From CAKZLS01 sp963786305 (GTDB lineage: Bacteria; Pseudomonadota; Alphaproteobacteria; Rhodospirillales; Defluviicoccaceae), in assembly GCA_963786305.1 (NCBI GenBank), contig CAWAYL010000020.1, positions 41,138 through 105,137 on the forward strand: a DNA stretch of 64,000 nt, in the 5' to 3' direction. Positions 1 through 8,980 of the stretch are shown here, piece after piece. Each line of letters begins with the position of its first letter. Positions within the stretch are counted from its first letter, which is position 1. The position numbers and the translations under genes are program-made. The notes under the pieces are model-generated. The model ran no database searches. It was not told where the DNA came from and saw nothing but the letters and a program-made list of their open reading frames with translations.

Positions 1-1
1 G

Positions 2-711
2 GGAACGGCTCCCAACATCACGCCCGATCGCGAGACCGGCATCGGCGAGTGGAGCGACGAGGAGATCAAGCGTGCCATCGTCGAAGGAGTCCGCCCCGAT
101 CATGGTCGACCTGCCCGGCGTGCCGCTGGCGGCGATCATGTGGGTTAATTTCTATAAGGCGCTGACACCTCGCGATCTGGACGCGGTCGTCGCCTATCTC
201 CGCTCGCTGCCGCCGGTTCGCCACAACGTCGGTCTCCCGGACTACAGAACCGGCGCCCATGCGCGATGTCTACCCGGATGCTGAGAAAAGTTTCGCAGAC
301 GGCGATCTCAACGAGCTGCCTAAACGCGGAGCGTATCTGGTGACTATCGGGCATTGCCTGGAGTGTCACACGCCGATCGTCGACGGTCAGACCGACTACG
401 CGGGCTCGTTGGCAATGGGCGGACGAACATTCGGACCGGCACTGGTCAAGGGATTTCCGGAAAGTTGGCGGGGTTCGATCGCGCGCAACATCACCCCGCA
501 TGCGGCATCGGGTATTGGCGGTTGGACTGACGAGAGCCATAAAGCGGGCTATTGCCCAAGGCGTATCGCGAGACGGAAGCCCGCTCGGGCCCCCATGGGG
601 TTCGCTTGGTACGCCGGATTGACTGAAACCGACCTGAACGCAATCGTCGCCTATCTGCGATCGTTACCATCAAGCCGTAACCGGGAGCGGGAACGGCGAC
701 CCGCTGGTTAA
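2..711 (+). pseudogene. c-type cytochrome (3' part, frame-disrupted)
   Basis: This is the C-terminal part of a multi-domain c-type cytochrome of the kind that serves as electron-accepting subunit for periplasmic alcohol or sugar dehydrogenases. One haem motif, CLECH, is encoded near position 357. Two domain ends repeat the same pattern: 'NITP..GIG.W(T/S)DE.IKRAI..GV' followed by 'VAYLRSLP', once at about 12-215 and again at about 490-670. The reading frame changes at about 112, 260, 535 and 593. Reading the alternative frame at 536-592 restores 'AIKRAIAQGVSRDG', so the changes are single-base indels, one of them in a C run at 591-594. The gene starts outside the window. It is either recently broken or carries sequence errors. 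Confidence 0.75.
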
Positions 712-1619
712 GCCGCCGGCAATCGGGCCTGGCGGCGCAGGGATCTGAAAGAGATCAGGCGCTGAGCGTTTTCGTCCCAGAGCGCGAGACGGAGACAGGC
801 GAGGCTATCGCGAAGGCCGATGCGGTTAAGGGTCTTGAGCGCCGGGATTTCGGCCAGACAAGCGCCGAGACGGTAGTTGGGAATGCGGCAGCACAGGTGA
901 TGGATATGGTGGATGCCGATGTTGCCGGAAAACCAGCGCAGCGGCTGCGGCAGGTCGTAGTAACTGCTGGCCATCACCGACGCCTCCTGAAAGCTCCAGT
1001 CGTCCTGATTCTGCCAGTAGGTGCGTTCGAACTGGTGCTGGATATAGAACAACCAGACGCCCGCGGTGGAGGACAGCAGGACCACGGGTACCACGACCAT
1101 CAGTGCGTTGACGAAGCCGACGGCGAAACCCATGCCCATCACCGCGGCGAAGATGCCAAGGTTGGTGCCCATGATACTGACCAGCAGTTTGGGATCGCGG
1201 CGGATCAGGTCCAGCGGAAGACGAAACTTGATGACGAAGATCAAGGTCGGGCCGATGCCGAAAATGACCGCGGGCATGCGGTATATGCGATACGCTAGGC
1301 GTTTCCACGCGGGCAAGGCGGTATATTCGGCCACGGTAAGGACGTCGATGTCGCCGATGCCGCGTTTTTCCAGGTTGCCGCATGTGGCGTGATGGATGTT
1401 GTGGGCCCGGCGCCAGTATTCGTGCGGGGTGAGCGTGACGACACCGATCAGCGCGCCGACGATATCGTTGAGACGACGGGAGTCGAAGAACGAGCGGTGG
1501 CCGCAGTCGTGCTGGAGGATGAACAGCCTGAGCGTGAACGCGGCCGCCGGTATCGCCAACAGCAGTGTCGCCCAGTAGGCGACGTTCACGGTTAGCAGCA
1601 TGGCGACCCACAGTGCCAC
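708..1619 (-). CDS. membrane fatty-acid desaturase
   Basis: This is an integral-membrane di-iron acyl-lipid desaturase that introduces a double bond into membrane acyl chains. From the GTG at 1619 the three histidine boxes are H37DCGH41, H73NIHH77 and H237HIHH241, with hydrophobic blocks around residues 1-35, 50-65, 115-135 and 150-195. The same frame stays open and protein-like upstream to about 1800 ('RDFDRQWSQIVRPYARPE') but has no ATG there. The true N-terminus therefore probably lies further upstream, possibly joined by a frameshift to the ATG at 1822. The stop overlaps the 3' end of the convergent cytochrome. The family is clear; the regiospecificity is not. Confidence 0.85.
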   Translation of the reverse strand: MALWVAMLLTVNVAYWATLLLAIPAAAFTLRLFILQHDCGHRSFFDSRRLNDIVGALIGVVTLTPHEYWRRAHNIHHATCGNLEKRGIGDIDVLTVAEYTALPAWKRLAYRIYRMPAVIFGIGPTLIFVIKFRLPLDLIRRDPKLLVSIMGTNLGIFAAVMGMGFAVGFVNALMVVVPVVLLSSTAGVWLFYIQHQFERTYWQNQDDWSFQEASVMASSYYDLPQPLRWFSGNIGIHHIHHLCCRIPNYRLGACLAEIPALKTLNRIGLRDSLACLRLALWDENAQRLISFRSLRRQARLPAA

Positions 1620-1912
1620 CAGGGGGATTGCCGTGTTCAGCAGCTGCGCGACGCTGCGCGCGGTCTCCGGCCGGGCGTAAGGCCGGACGATTTGCGACCA
1701 TTGCCGGTCGAAATCGCGGGGCGGAACGATGGCGGGAAGCGAATTGCGCGCCGAGGATGCGCCGGCGCGGGCGCCTCTGGGAGTATCGATGGAAACGGTC
1801 TCGATCCTAAATCACTGGTCAAGACGGTCTTATGTCAGAGGACGGTCTCTCACGCAAGGTGCCGCAAGCGCGTTTAACGGGAAGTTTTTCAATGGGTCGC
1901 CGTCACGGACAC

Positions 1913-2650
1913 TCAATTGCCGAGGAGAACGCCGAGACTTTCGTCGACAACAAACGCGCCGAGAACGATGGTGGCCATCCCGATGGCGCCTTGCAGGCCG
2001 CCGTTGGCCCAGGTCAGCGCCCGCGCCGACCAGGCCAGCGGCACGGCGATGACCGCGGACAGCGCCGCCATGCCGAGAATCGAGCCGATCCCGAACAGCG
2101 CGATGTAACCCAGTCCCAGCGGCGCCGAACCCACCGTCGCCGCGGTCAGAACCAGCAACGCCGCCGATCCCGCCATGCCGTGCATCATGCCCACCAGCAA
2201 GGTGCGCACCGGCAAGCCGCGCGGATGAGCGTGTTCGTGGCGGCGCGGGTCGTGCGGCTGGCCCTCGTCCTTGTGCGAGTGGGCGTGGAAATGCGCTGTT
2301 CCGTCGCCGTGGCCATGGCGATGGAAGTGGATCCGTTCGCGCGCCAGGGCCACCAGCACATGGGCGCCGAGACCGATCAGCATGACCCCCACCAGCGCCT
2401 CCAGCCAACTCGCCAGCGAGCCATGGATGACCAGACCGAACAGGACGGCGCCGCCGGCGACGAGCATCAGCGTCACCGTGTGCCCCAAGCCCCAGACCGC
2501 GCCGTGGGTGACGATGCGGCGAACCGATTTCTGTCGCGCGGCGATGCTGGAGACAGCCGCGACATGGTCGGCCTCGAGCGCATGCTGCATGCCGATCACC
2601 AGCCCAGCAGCAGCACGCTCGGCCCCGCCGTCCCACCAACCCTCGATCAT
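1913..2650 (-). CDS. NiCoT-family nickel/cobalt permease with His-rich loop
   Basis: This is an inner-membrane nickel or cobalt transporter of 245 residues related to HoxN/NixA and UreH-like proteins. The family signature HX4DH is present as H23ALEADH29 in the second half of the first membrane segment, followed by further hydrophobic segments around 55-75, 83-103, 150-172, 178-200 and 218-238. Between residues 108 and 142 lies a hydrophilic loop with more than a dozen histidines, a likely metal-buffering segment. The start is supported by GAGG upstream of the ATG. It lies between the desaturase and the divergent dioxygenase operon. No nickel enzyme gene is nearby and no cobalamin riboswitch was seen upstream, so the physiological metal is unknown. 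Confidence 0.85.
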   Translation of the reverse strand: MIEGWWDGGAERAAAGLVIGMQHALEADHVAAVSSIAARQKSVRRIVTHGAVWGLGHTVTLMLVAGGAVLFGLVIHGSLASWLEALVGVMLIGLGAHVLVALARERIHFHRHGHGDGTAHFHAHSHKDEGQPHDPRRHEHAHPRGLPVRTLLVGMMHGMAGSAALLVLTAATVGSAPLGLGYIALFGIGSILGMAALSAVIAVPLAWSARALTWANGGLQGAIGMATIVLGAFVVDESLGVLLGN

Positions 2651-2836
2651 GGTGCCCTCATCGTTTCATCTGTGCATCGGATCGTGGCGCAACGCCGCAA
2701 ACAAAGCAAGCCAGGGGCACGGAATGCACCCGGATTTTCGGCTTGTCGGCGAACTGTGAACTGCGCCACAGTACTGGGGAGCAACATGGACTAATGTTGG
2801 CATTACTCTTACGGGCAGGCAGCGGGGAGACGAGCG

Positions 2837-4699
2837 ATGCTGGCACGATTGCTATCACGGCTGTTCCAATGGTTGAACCGGTCCGTCGACTGGCACAAGC
2901 TGCCGTTCTGGATCTCGTTGGCCAACCTGGTGATGCTGCGCCGTGACCTGCGCCGGCACAATCTGTTCGACACCCAGCGCGTACCGCCGCCGCCGCCGGA
3001 TCCGGGCGTCGACGACATCCGCGCCAACCGCACCGCCGACGGCAGTCACAACGATCTCGCCGAGGCGGGCATGGGCCAGGCACACGCCCGGTTCGGTCGC
3101 AACGTCGCCCATCTCGGAGACCTACGGCGAGGCGGAGCCGGGCGTCCTCGATCCCAATCCGCGATTGATCAGCCGCCGACTGCTGGCCCGCGGCGACACC
3201 TTCAAGCCGGTTCCCCACCTCAACGTCCACGCCGCCGCGTGGCTGCAGTTCATGGTGCACGACTGGTTCAGTCACGGCGCCAGCGTCCGTCCGGACAACC
3301 CGGAGCGTGCCCGAGGCGCTGCGCAAGCCTTTCGAGATCCCGCTTCCCGACGGCGACGACTGGCCGGTCGATCCCATCGTCGTGTTCCGAACGCGCCCGG
3401 ATGTCTCCACCGACCCGGCGGACGAGGGAAAGCCGACGGCGTATCGCAATATCGAAACCCATTGGTGGGACGCCTCGCAGGTATACGGCAGTTCCGACGG
3501 ACGCGGGTGGCAGAAATCCGCCGCGACCCCGCCACCGGCGCGGTTGCGGCGGACGGCAAGATCCATCTCGACGACAATGGGACACCTGCCGCTGACCGGC
3601 GCCGAGGGCGATTCCAAGCAACAAGGAAAGGTCGAGCTGGCCGGCGTCAACGGCAACTGGTGGATCGGCCTGTCGCTGATGCACACCTTGTTCGCGCGCG
3701 AGCACAACGTGATCTGCGATCGCTTGAAACTGGAGTATCCGCGCGCCGACGGCGAGTGGCTGTTCAACAAGGCGCGGTTGATCGTCGCCGCTCTGACCGC
3801 CAAGATCCATACCGTCGAATGGACCCCGGCCCTGCTCAACACGCCGACGATGCGCACAGCCATGCGCGCCAACTGGTGGGGCCTGCTGGGCGAGCGCTTC
3901 ATCCGCGGCTACGGTCGGAAGGTCGACAGCGAGGTGTTGGGCGGGATCATCGGTGGCGAGCCCGATCATCATGGCGCGCCGTACGCCATGACCGAGGAGT
4001 TCACCGCCGTCTATCGCATGCACGCGCTGATGCCGGACGTGTTCCATTTCCGGCGGCACGGACGACGACGCCGAGATCGCCACGCGGTCGCTGACCGAGG
4101 TGTCGGGCGGGGACGCGCCGAAACTCTACGAAACGGTCCCGCTGGCCGACGCCGTCTATAGCCTCGGCACCGAGCATCCGGGGCTGCTGACGCTGCACAA
4201 TTTCCCGGAATCGTTGCGAAATCTGGGGAAACACGGGCCCGCGGCGGGCAAGGTCGACCTCGCGACCGTCGACGTGCTCCGCGACCGCGAGCGCGGCGTG
4301 CCGCGCTATTGCGCGTTCCGCCGTCATCTGCGGATGACGGTGCCCGCCAGCTTCACCGAGTTGACCGGCGGCGACAAGGAAGCGGCGAAGGAACTGGAGG
4401 ATGTCTACGGAGACGTCGAGAAGGTCGACCTCCTCATCGGCTGCGCGGCCGAGAAGTGGCCCGACGGCTTCGGCTTTTCCGACACGGCGTTTCGCATCTT
4501 CATTCTGATGGCCTCGCGGCGGCTGAGCAGCGACCGCTATTTCACGTCGGACTACACCCCCGAGGTCTACACGCCCGTCGGCATCCGCTGGGTCGCCGAC
4601 AACACCATGACCGATGTCCTTTTGCGCCATCTGCCGGAACTCGCCGGCAATCTCGCCGGGGTGAAAAATGCGTTCTTTCCGTGGCGGAAGGGAGCATGA
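2837..4699 (+). CDS. fatty-acid alpha-dioxygenase-like haem peroxidase (frame-disrupted)
   Basis: This is a haem protein of the animal-peroxidase/cyclooxygenase superfamily and is closest in motif layout to plant alpha-dioxygenases, which add O2 at C-alpha of fatty acids. In order are the FGRN element, the distal-His segment 'QFMVHDWFSHG' (about 3247-3278), 'LMHTLFAREHN' (about 3676-3710), the Tyr-x-x-His pair in 'VYRMHALMPD' (about 4009-4038; spacing as Tyr386/His389 of alpha-dioxygenases), 'RERGVPRY', and 'LEDVYGDVEKVDLLIG' with 'FTSDYTPEVYT' at the C-terminus. The frame changes at about 3107, 3304, 3505, 3583 and 4058. Joining the pieces gives about 620 residues, the usual family length. 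The ATG has GGGGAGACG upstream. Family assignment is firm; the alpha-dioxygenase subtype is inferred. Confidence 0.85.
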
Positions 4700-4702
4700 G
4701 CG

Positions 4703-5611
4703 ATGGCGCGGAGTATCCGGGTACCGTTCCTGGTGGATGTCACCTTCGTCGACGACGCCCGGTCCATCGACGCGCTCGAGAGCGACGCGCGGGTCGACCG
4801 GAATTATGGAGAGCGCGGTCCCTGGTACAACCGACTTCTCCAAAAGCAGGCTTGTGTCCGAACTGCGCGTGGACACCGAAGTGCTGCCGGCGTTCCTTCC
4901 GCGCGACGACGCGGAGCGGGCCGAGCGCCCAGCAGGCTTTGGCCGCGCGCCTGGGACAGATCACCGTGGACGCGCTGGCGGATGATCCGGATGTGGTGGA
5001 TATCGCCCGCTGGGTCCGCGAGGGACGAGGATGACGACCCCGAGAGCGTCGGCCCGATGGTCCAGCAGTTCGCCGGGCGATTGTTCGATCCCGACTACAC
5101 CGGCGACGCGACCAGCTACAAAGCCGCCAAGACGGTCGACCGGTATCTGCGGGCGAACCCGCTGTGCGGCGCCTGGCTGTCGTACACCGGGCGGGTGAGC
5201 TCGGGCTCTTCACGTGCTGTCGTCGCGGGCCGGCGGCGACACCCACGCGGTTCACGCCACCGCGATCGCGTTTCACAACATGGTGGTGGCGGTGGCGCGC
5301 ATGCGGACCATTGCGCAAACCCCGGGCCGCGGCGGCCGCGCCACCGAGGCGACCATCGCCCAACAATGCCTGGTCCCACCCGAACTCGGCGCTGAGAACC
5401 GTGTCCGAGCCCGTTCAGACGACCTACCGGCGCAATCCCCTCAGGCCCGGAGCCCTGATCGTCTACCGCCTTGCCGATGCGTTCGGCGAGCGCGCCGACA
5501 TCGCCGGGACCTTCCGGAGCGGAACCTGGGCCGAATGTCCGGCCCACGGCCTGGTGCCGAACTTCTTGCGCGCGGTGTGGCGACAGGCAACGGTCGGGAG
5601 ACGACCCATGA
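4703..5611 (+). CDS. unrecognised protein of the dioxygenase operon (frame-disrupted)
   Basis: I do not recognise this gene. It begins 3 bases after the dioxygenase stop with 'MARSIRVPFLVDVTFVDD' and continues through several frames: 'SRLVSELRVDTEVLPAFLPRDD', 'QQALAARLGQITVDALADD', 'DDDPESVGPMVQQFAGRLFD', 'YKAAKTVDRYLRANPLCGAW' and 'AGGDTHAVHATAIAFHNMVV'. The C-terminal part has 'NPLRPGALIVYRLADAFGE' and 'FRSGTWAECPAHGLVPNFL'. Frame changes fall at about 4845, 4930, 5032, 5200 and 5395. It probably ends with a TGA overlapping the next ATG at 5608. The late F-x2-G-x4-C is faintly P450-like but lacks an ExxR element, so I do not call it a P450. Its position between two lipid-active oxidoreductases suggests a role in the same pathway. 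Confidence 0.55.
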
Positions 5612-6981
5612 CCCACACCTTCAGCCAGGACCCGCTGTTTCAGCCCCTCGAATTTCGCTCGCTCACGGTCAAGAACCGCATCTTCCGGTCCAACATCTCC
5701 GGCAAGTTCGACAACGAGGACGGCAGCCTGTCCCAGACCCGCATCAACTGGGAAACGCGGTTCGCGCAAGGCGGCGTCGGCGCGGTGATCTCGTCCTACG
5801 TTCCGGTCCTGATGGAAGGCCGCATCATCGCCGGATACGCCACGATCCACGACGACCGCTTCATCGACGACTGGGCGGTGCTCGGCGAGGCGGTGCACCG
5901 GCATGGCGCCAAGTACATCCTGCAACTCAGCCACTCCGGCCGCCAGATGGACCTTCCCGGCGTTCACAACCAGAACCGCGTCTGCCTGAGCTCCACATCA
6001 AAAAAGGAATCGCTGCACGGTTTCCTCTGCCGCGAGATGACCGAAACCGAAATCGCCCATACCATCGACGCCTTCGCGCAAGGCGCCAGACGGGCCCGCG
6101 CCGCCGGGCTCGACGGCGTAGAGTTGCACGCCGCCAATGGCTATCTCATCACCCAATTCCTGTCGTCCGGCATCAACGACCGCCGGGATCGCTACGGCGG
6201 ATCGCTGCCCAACCGGGCGCGGTTCCTGCTCGACATCATCCGCGCCATCCGCGCCGAGGTGGGCGACGATTTCCATCTCCAGGTCAAGATCAGCGCCGTC
6301 GACCACAACAACGTCATTCCCTGGGAGGGCAAGGGCAACACGCTCGACGAGTCCGTCGAGGTCTGCAAATGGTGCGAGACCGCCGGCGCCGACGCCATTC
6401 ACGTCTCCATGGGCAGCCTGTTCCCTCACCCGCTCAACCCGCCCGGCGATTTCGACTTCAACACCATCGCCGCCACCTACGACACGATGATCTACGGCGG
6501 CGTGAACACCTTTCGGAATTACCTGTTGTTCCGCTGGCATGTGCTGCGGCCGATCTTCCGCTGGCTGTGGTTCCGCATGAAGAAGCACTATCCGGTGGAG
6601 GGCGTCGGCGCCGACGCGGCCCGAGCCATCAAGGCCGCGGTTTCGCGTGCCGGTAATCTGCACCGGCGGGTTCCAGGACGCGGGCCTGGCGCGGCGCTAT
6701 CTCGACGACGGCTGGTTCGACGCCATCTCCATGGCGCGCCCGCTGGTCGCCAACCCGGATCTGCCGAAGGTCTGGGCGTCGGGACACGACCTGCCCGAAA
6801 AGCCGTGCACGTTCTGCAACAAGTGCCTGTTGAACGCGCCGAAGAACCCCATGGGCTGTTACGAGCTGGACCGCTTCGACGGCGATTGGCAGAAGATGGT
6901 GGATGCGTTGATGTGGATCTACGACACCAAGGCACACTGCGGATTCCCGATGCGCCGGCCGACCGCGCGGCGGCCGAATAG
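5608..6981 (+). CDS. Old Yellow Enzyme-family NAD(P)H:flavin oxidoreductase (two frameshifts)
   Basis: This is an FMN-dependent ene-reductase of the OYE/2,4-dienoyl-CoA reductase superfamily with a TIM barrel of about 455 residues. Visible are the N-terminal 'LFQPLEFRSLTVKNRIFRS', substrate-binding 'HAANGYLITQFLSSGINDR' followed by 'DRYGGSLPNRARF', and the phosphate-binding 'VICTGGFQDAGLARR'. A cysteine cluster 'CTFCNKC' plus a cysteine 10 residues later resembles the Fe-S site of dienoyl-CoA reductases. The frame changes at about 6645 and 6945, and the natural end is 'APADRAAAE'. The ATG follows GGGAGACG and overlaps the upstream gene. Next to an alpha-dioxygenase-like enzyme it could reduce an unsaturated oxidised lipid, by analogy with plant oxophytodienoate reductases; that substrate is inference. 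Confidence 0.85.
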   Translation: MTHTFSQDPLFQPLEFRSLTVKNRIFRSNISGKFDNEDGSLSQTRINWETRFAQGGVGAVISSYVPVLMEGRIIAGYATIHDDRFIDDWAVLGEAVHRHGAKYILQLSHSGRQMDLPGVHNQNRVCLSSTSKKESLHGFLCREMTETEIAHTIDAFAQGARRARAAGLDGVELHAANGYLITQFLSSGINDRRDRYGGSLPNRARFLLDIIRAIRAEVGDDFHLQVKISAVDHNNVIPWEGKGNTLDESVEVCKWCETAGADAIHVSMGSLFPHPLNPPGDFDFNTIAATYDTMIYGGVNTFRNYLLFRWHVLRPIFRWLWFRMKKHYPVEGVGADAARAIKAAVSRAGNLHRRVPGRGPGAALSRRRLVRRHLHGAPAGRQPGSAEGLGVGTRPARKAVHVLQQVPVERAEEPHGLLRAGPLRRRLAEDGGCVDVDLRHQGTLRIPDAPADRAAAE

Positions 6982-6993
6982 GAGGGCCCGGAC

Positions 6994-8547
6994 ATGGCAA
7001 AAGACGCGCCGGTCACCGCGGCCCAGCACTACAAGGCATCCCGTCCCTGGCGCCGCCGCCTGACGCTCCTCCTGGCCGGGGCATTGGCGCTGCTCACGGC
7101 CGCCGTGGTGGTGATCGGGATCTGGGCGGCCGTCAAGATCTCCGGTGAGCGGACGCCGCTCTACGCCGATCCGCGGGAGCACTTCAAGTACGGCTCCATC
7201 GGCAGCGAGCCGGAAAGCGGCCTGCCCGTCGCCATCTGGAAAGCGTTGCCGGTCTTGTTCCCCGAGCGGTTCGACGGCCGCACGGACTATGCCGCGTTCG
7301 GCCTGCTGTACGAGACCGACGAGGACGGCGACCGGCGCGATTTGCCGATCGGCATCGCCACGCGCACGGTCCGGGGCGTCGAATTGGGGTGGCTGAACTG
7401 CGCCGTCTGCCATACCGGCGAAGTGACGCGAGCGGCGGACGGGACAACCGAGATCATTCTGGGCATGCCGGCCAACCTGTTCGACCTGTACGGCTTTATC
7501 GAGTTTCTGCTGGATATCGCCAATTCGGAGAAGCTGGCGCCGGATTCCATGCTCGCGGCCATGGAGACATCGGGAACCGATCTCGGCCCGCTCGACCGCT
7601 TGTTCTGGCGGTACCTGGTGCTGCCCCAGGTGCGCGAGGGACTGCTGGCGCAGCGCGCCGCGCTCTCGGACCTGATCGCCGGCCAGCCGGCCTGGGGGCC
7701 GGGCCGGGTGGACACCTTCAATCCCTACAAGGTTCTCCAGTTCGGCAAGACCTGGGCGGAGTTCACCGAGGGCGAGCGCATCGGCGTCAGCGATTTCCCG
7801 TCGATCTTCCTGCAGGGTCCCCGCGACGGCATGGAACTGCACTGGGACGGCAACAATGCGTCGCTGAAGGAGCGCAACCTGAGCGCCGCCATCGGCGCCG
7901 GCGTGACCCCCGAGACCGTGGACCACGTGGCCATCGAGCGTGTCGCCGAGTGGCTGATGGACCTCTCGCCGCCGCCCTCGCCCTACCGGCCCGATCCCGC
8001 GCTGGCGGAACAAGGCGCCGCCGTCTACCAGGAAGCCTGCGCCGACTGTCACGGCTATCAGACGGACGACGGCTACGTATTCGAGGGCGAGCGCCTGGGT
8101 ACCGTCGAGCCCATCGACGCCATCGGCACCGACCCGGCGCGCCTCGACAGCTACACCGCCGAAATGCCGGTGCTGCAAACGTCGCTGTTCGCCGACTATG
8201 CCGAGCACCGGTTCCGCCACTTCCGCAAGACCGACGGCTACGCCAACATGCCGCTGGACGCGCTCTGGCTGCGCGCGCCCTATCTGCACAATGGTTCGGT
8301 GCCGACGCTCGCCGATCTTCTGGAGCTTCCGGCGGCGCGGCCGCGGACCTTCGTGCGCGGCCTCACCACGCTGGATCCCGAGCGCGGCGGTTTCACCGCC
8401 CCGCCCTGCGCACCCGGCGAACCGTTGGAAACCGGCTGGTGCTTCGACACATCGGTGAGAGGCAACGGCAATGGCGGACACCTCTACGGCGTCAGCCTCG
8501 CGCCCGACCTCAAGCGCGCCCTGCTCGCCTATCTGTTGACGTTCTGA
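6994..8547 (+). CDS. membrane-anchored di-haem c-type protein, RoxA-like
   Basis: This 517-residue protein has one N-terminal membrane segment (about residues 24-47) and a large periplasmic part with two haem-c sites, CAVCH (about residues 136-140) and CADCH (about 349-353). The segment 'LRAPYLHNGSVPTLADLLEL' near residue 430 is characteristic of the RoxA/MauG-like di-haem group, whose members include rubber (polyisoprene) oxygenases. It is intact, unlike its upstream neighbours, and begins 13 bases after the OYE stop with GGAGGG before the ATG. RoxA itself is secreted and longer, so this shorter anchored form is a distinct subfamily. It may be a lipid or terpenoid oxygenase or an electron-transfer partner; its substrate cannot be told from sequence. 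Confidence 0.8.
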   Translation: MAKDAPVTAAQHYKASRPWRRRLTLLLAGALALLTAAVVVIGIWAAVKISGERTPLYADPREHFKYGSIGSEPESGLPVAIWKALPVLFPERFDGRTDYAAFGLLYETDEDGDRRDLPIGIATRTVRGVELGWLNCAVCHTGEVTRAADGTTEIILGMPANLFDLYGFIEFLLDIANSEKLAPDSMLAAMETSGTDLGPLDRLFWRYLVLPQVREGLLAQRAALSDLIAGQPAWGPGRVDTFNPYKVLQFGKTWAEFTEGERIGVSDFPSIFLQGPRDGMELHWDGNNASLKERNLSAAIGAGVTPETVDHVAIERVAEWLMDLSPPPSPYRPDPALAEQGAAVYQEACADCHGYQTDDGYVFEGERLGTVEPIDAIGTDPARLDSYTAEMPVLQTSLFADYAEHRFRHFRKTDGYANMPLDALWLRAPYLHNGSVPTLADLLELPAARPRTFVRGLTTLDPERGGFTAPPCAPGEPLETGWCFDTSVRGNGNGGHLYGVSLAPDLKRALLAYLLTF

Positions 8548-8560
8548 AGGAGTTCGAGCC

Positions 8561-8980
8561 ATGACCGCGACCTCCCTGGCCTATTCCACCGCTCCGGCCA
8601 CGGACCTTTACGCCGATTTCAAGCGCGCGCTGACCGTGGCGATGGTGGCGAACGTGCTTGTCGGGCTGCTGGAGCTCCTGTTCCCCAGCTTCGTCGTCGA
8701 CCTCCTGGGCCTCCCGCCGGCGCTGTCGACGGAATGGGTTCAATACGGCGGAATGTTCCTGATCATTCTGACCGGCACGTACCTGCCGGTGCGCCTGTTC
8801 CCCGACGCCAACCGCTACCTGGCGCACTACATCATCGCGCTGCGCTTCGTCTTCGTGGTGTTCTTCCTGTTCGCCGGCGGCGGCTTTTTCTGGTTCGCCC
8901 TGTTCGACGCCGTCTTCGGCCTCTGGCTCGCCACCACCTACTGGCGCGCCTTCAAAGCCGAGATCATGGCCAATCCTTAG
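8561..8980 (+). CDS. small four-helix membrane protein
   Basis: This 139-residue protein has four hydrophobic segments at about 23-45, 62-80, 88-108 and 107-127 and a short cytoplasmic-looking tail ending 'KAEIMANP'. It starts 13 bases after the di-haem gene with AAGGAG upstream and so belongs to the same operon. I recognise no family signature. The fourth helix is rich in Phe and Gly. Its 3' end is included in a tandem duplication that carries the last codons again downstream. A membrane adaptor or subunit for the di-haem protein is possible but only inferred from position. Confidence 0.75.
   Translation: MTATSLAYSTAPATDLYADFKRALTVAMVANVLVGLLELLFPSFVVDLLGLPPALSTEWVQYGGMFLIILTGTYLPVRLFPDANRYLAHYIIALRFVFVVFFLFAGGGFFWFALFDAVFGLWLATTYWRAFKAEIMANP

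Noticed and set aside
2651..2836. Cobalamin or nickel riboswitch ahead of the NiCoT gene.
   Set aside because: No B12-box or other conserved riboswitch core was found in the 186-base divergent region.
4703..5611. Possible cytochrome P450, because of a late F-x2-G-x4-C.
   Set aside because: Spacing is wrong by one residue, no ExxR motif is visible in any frame, and the rest does not resemble a P450.
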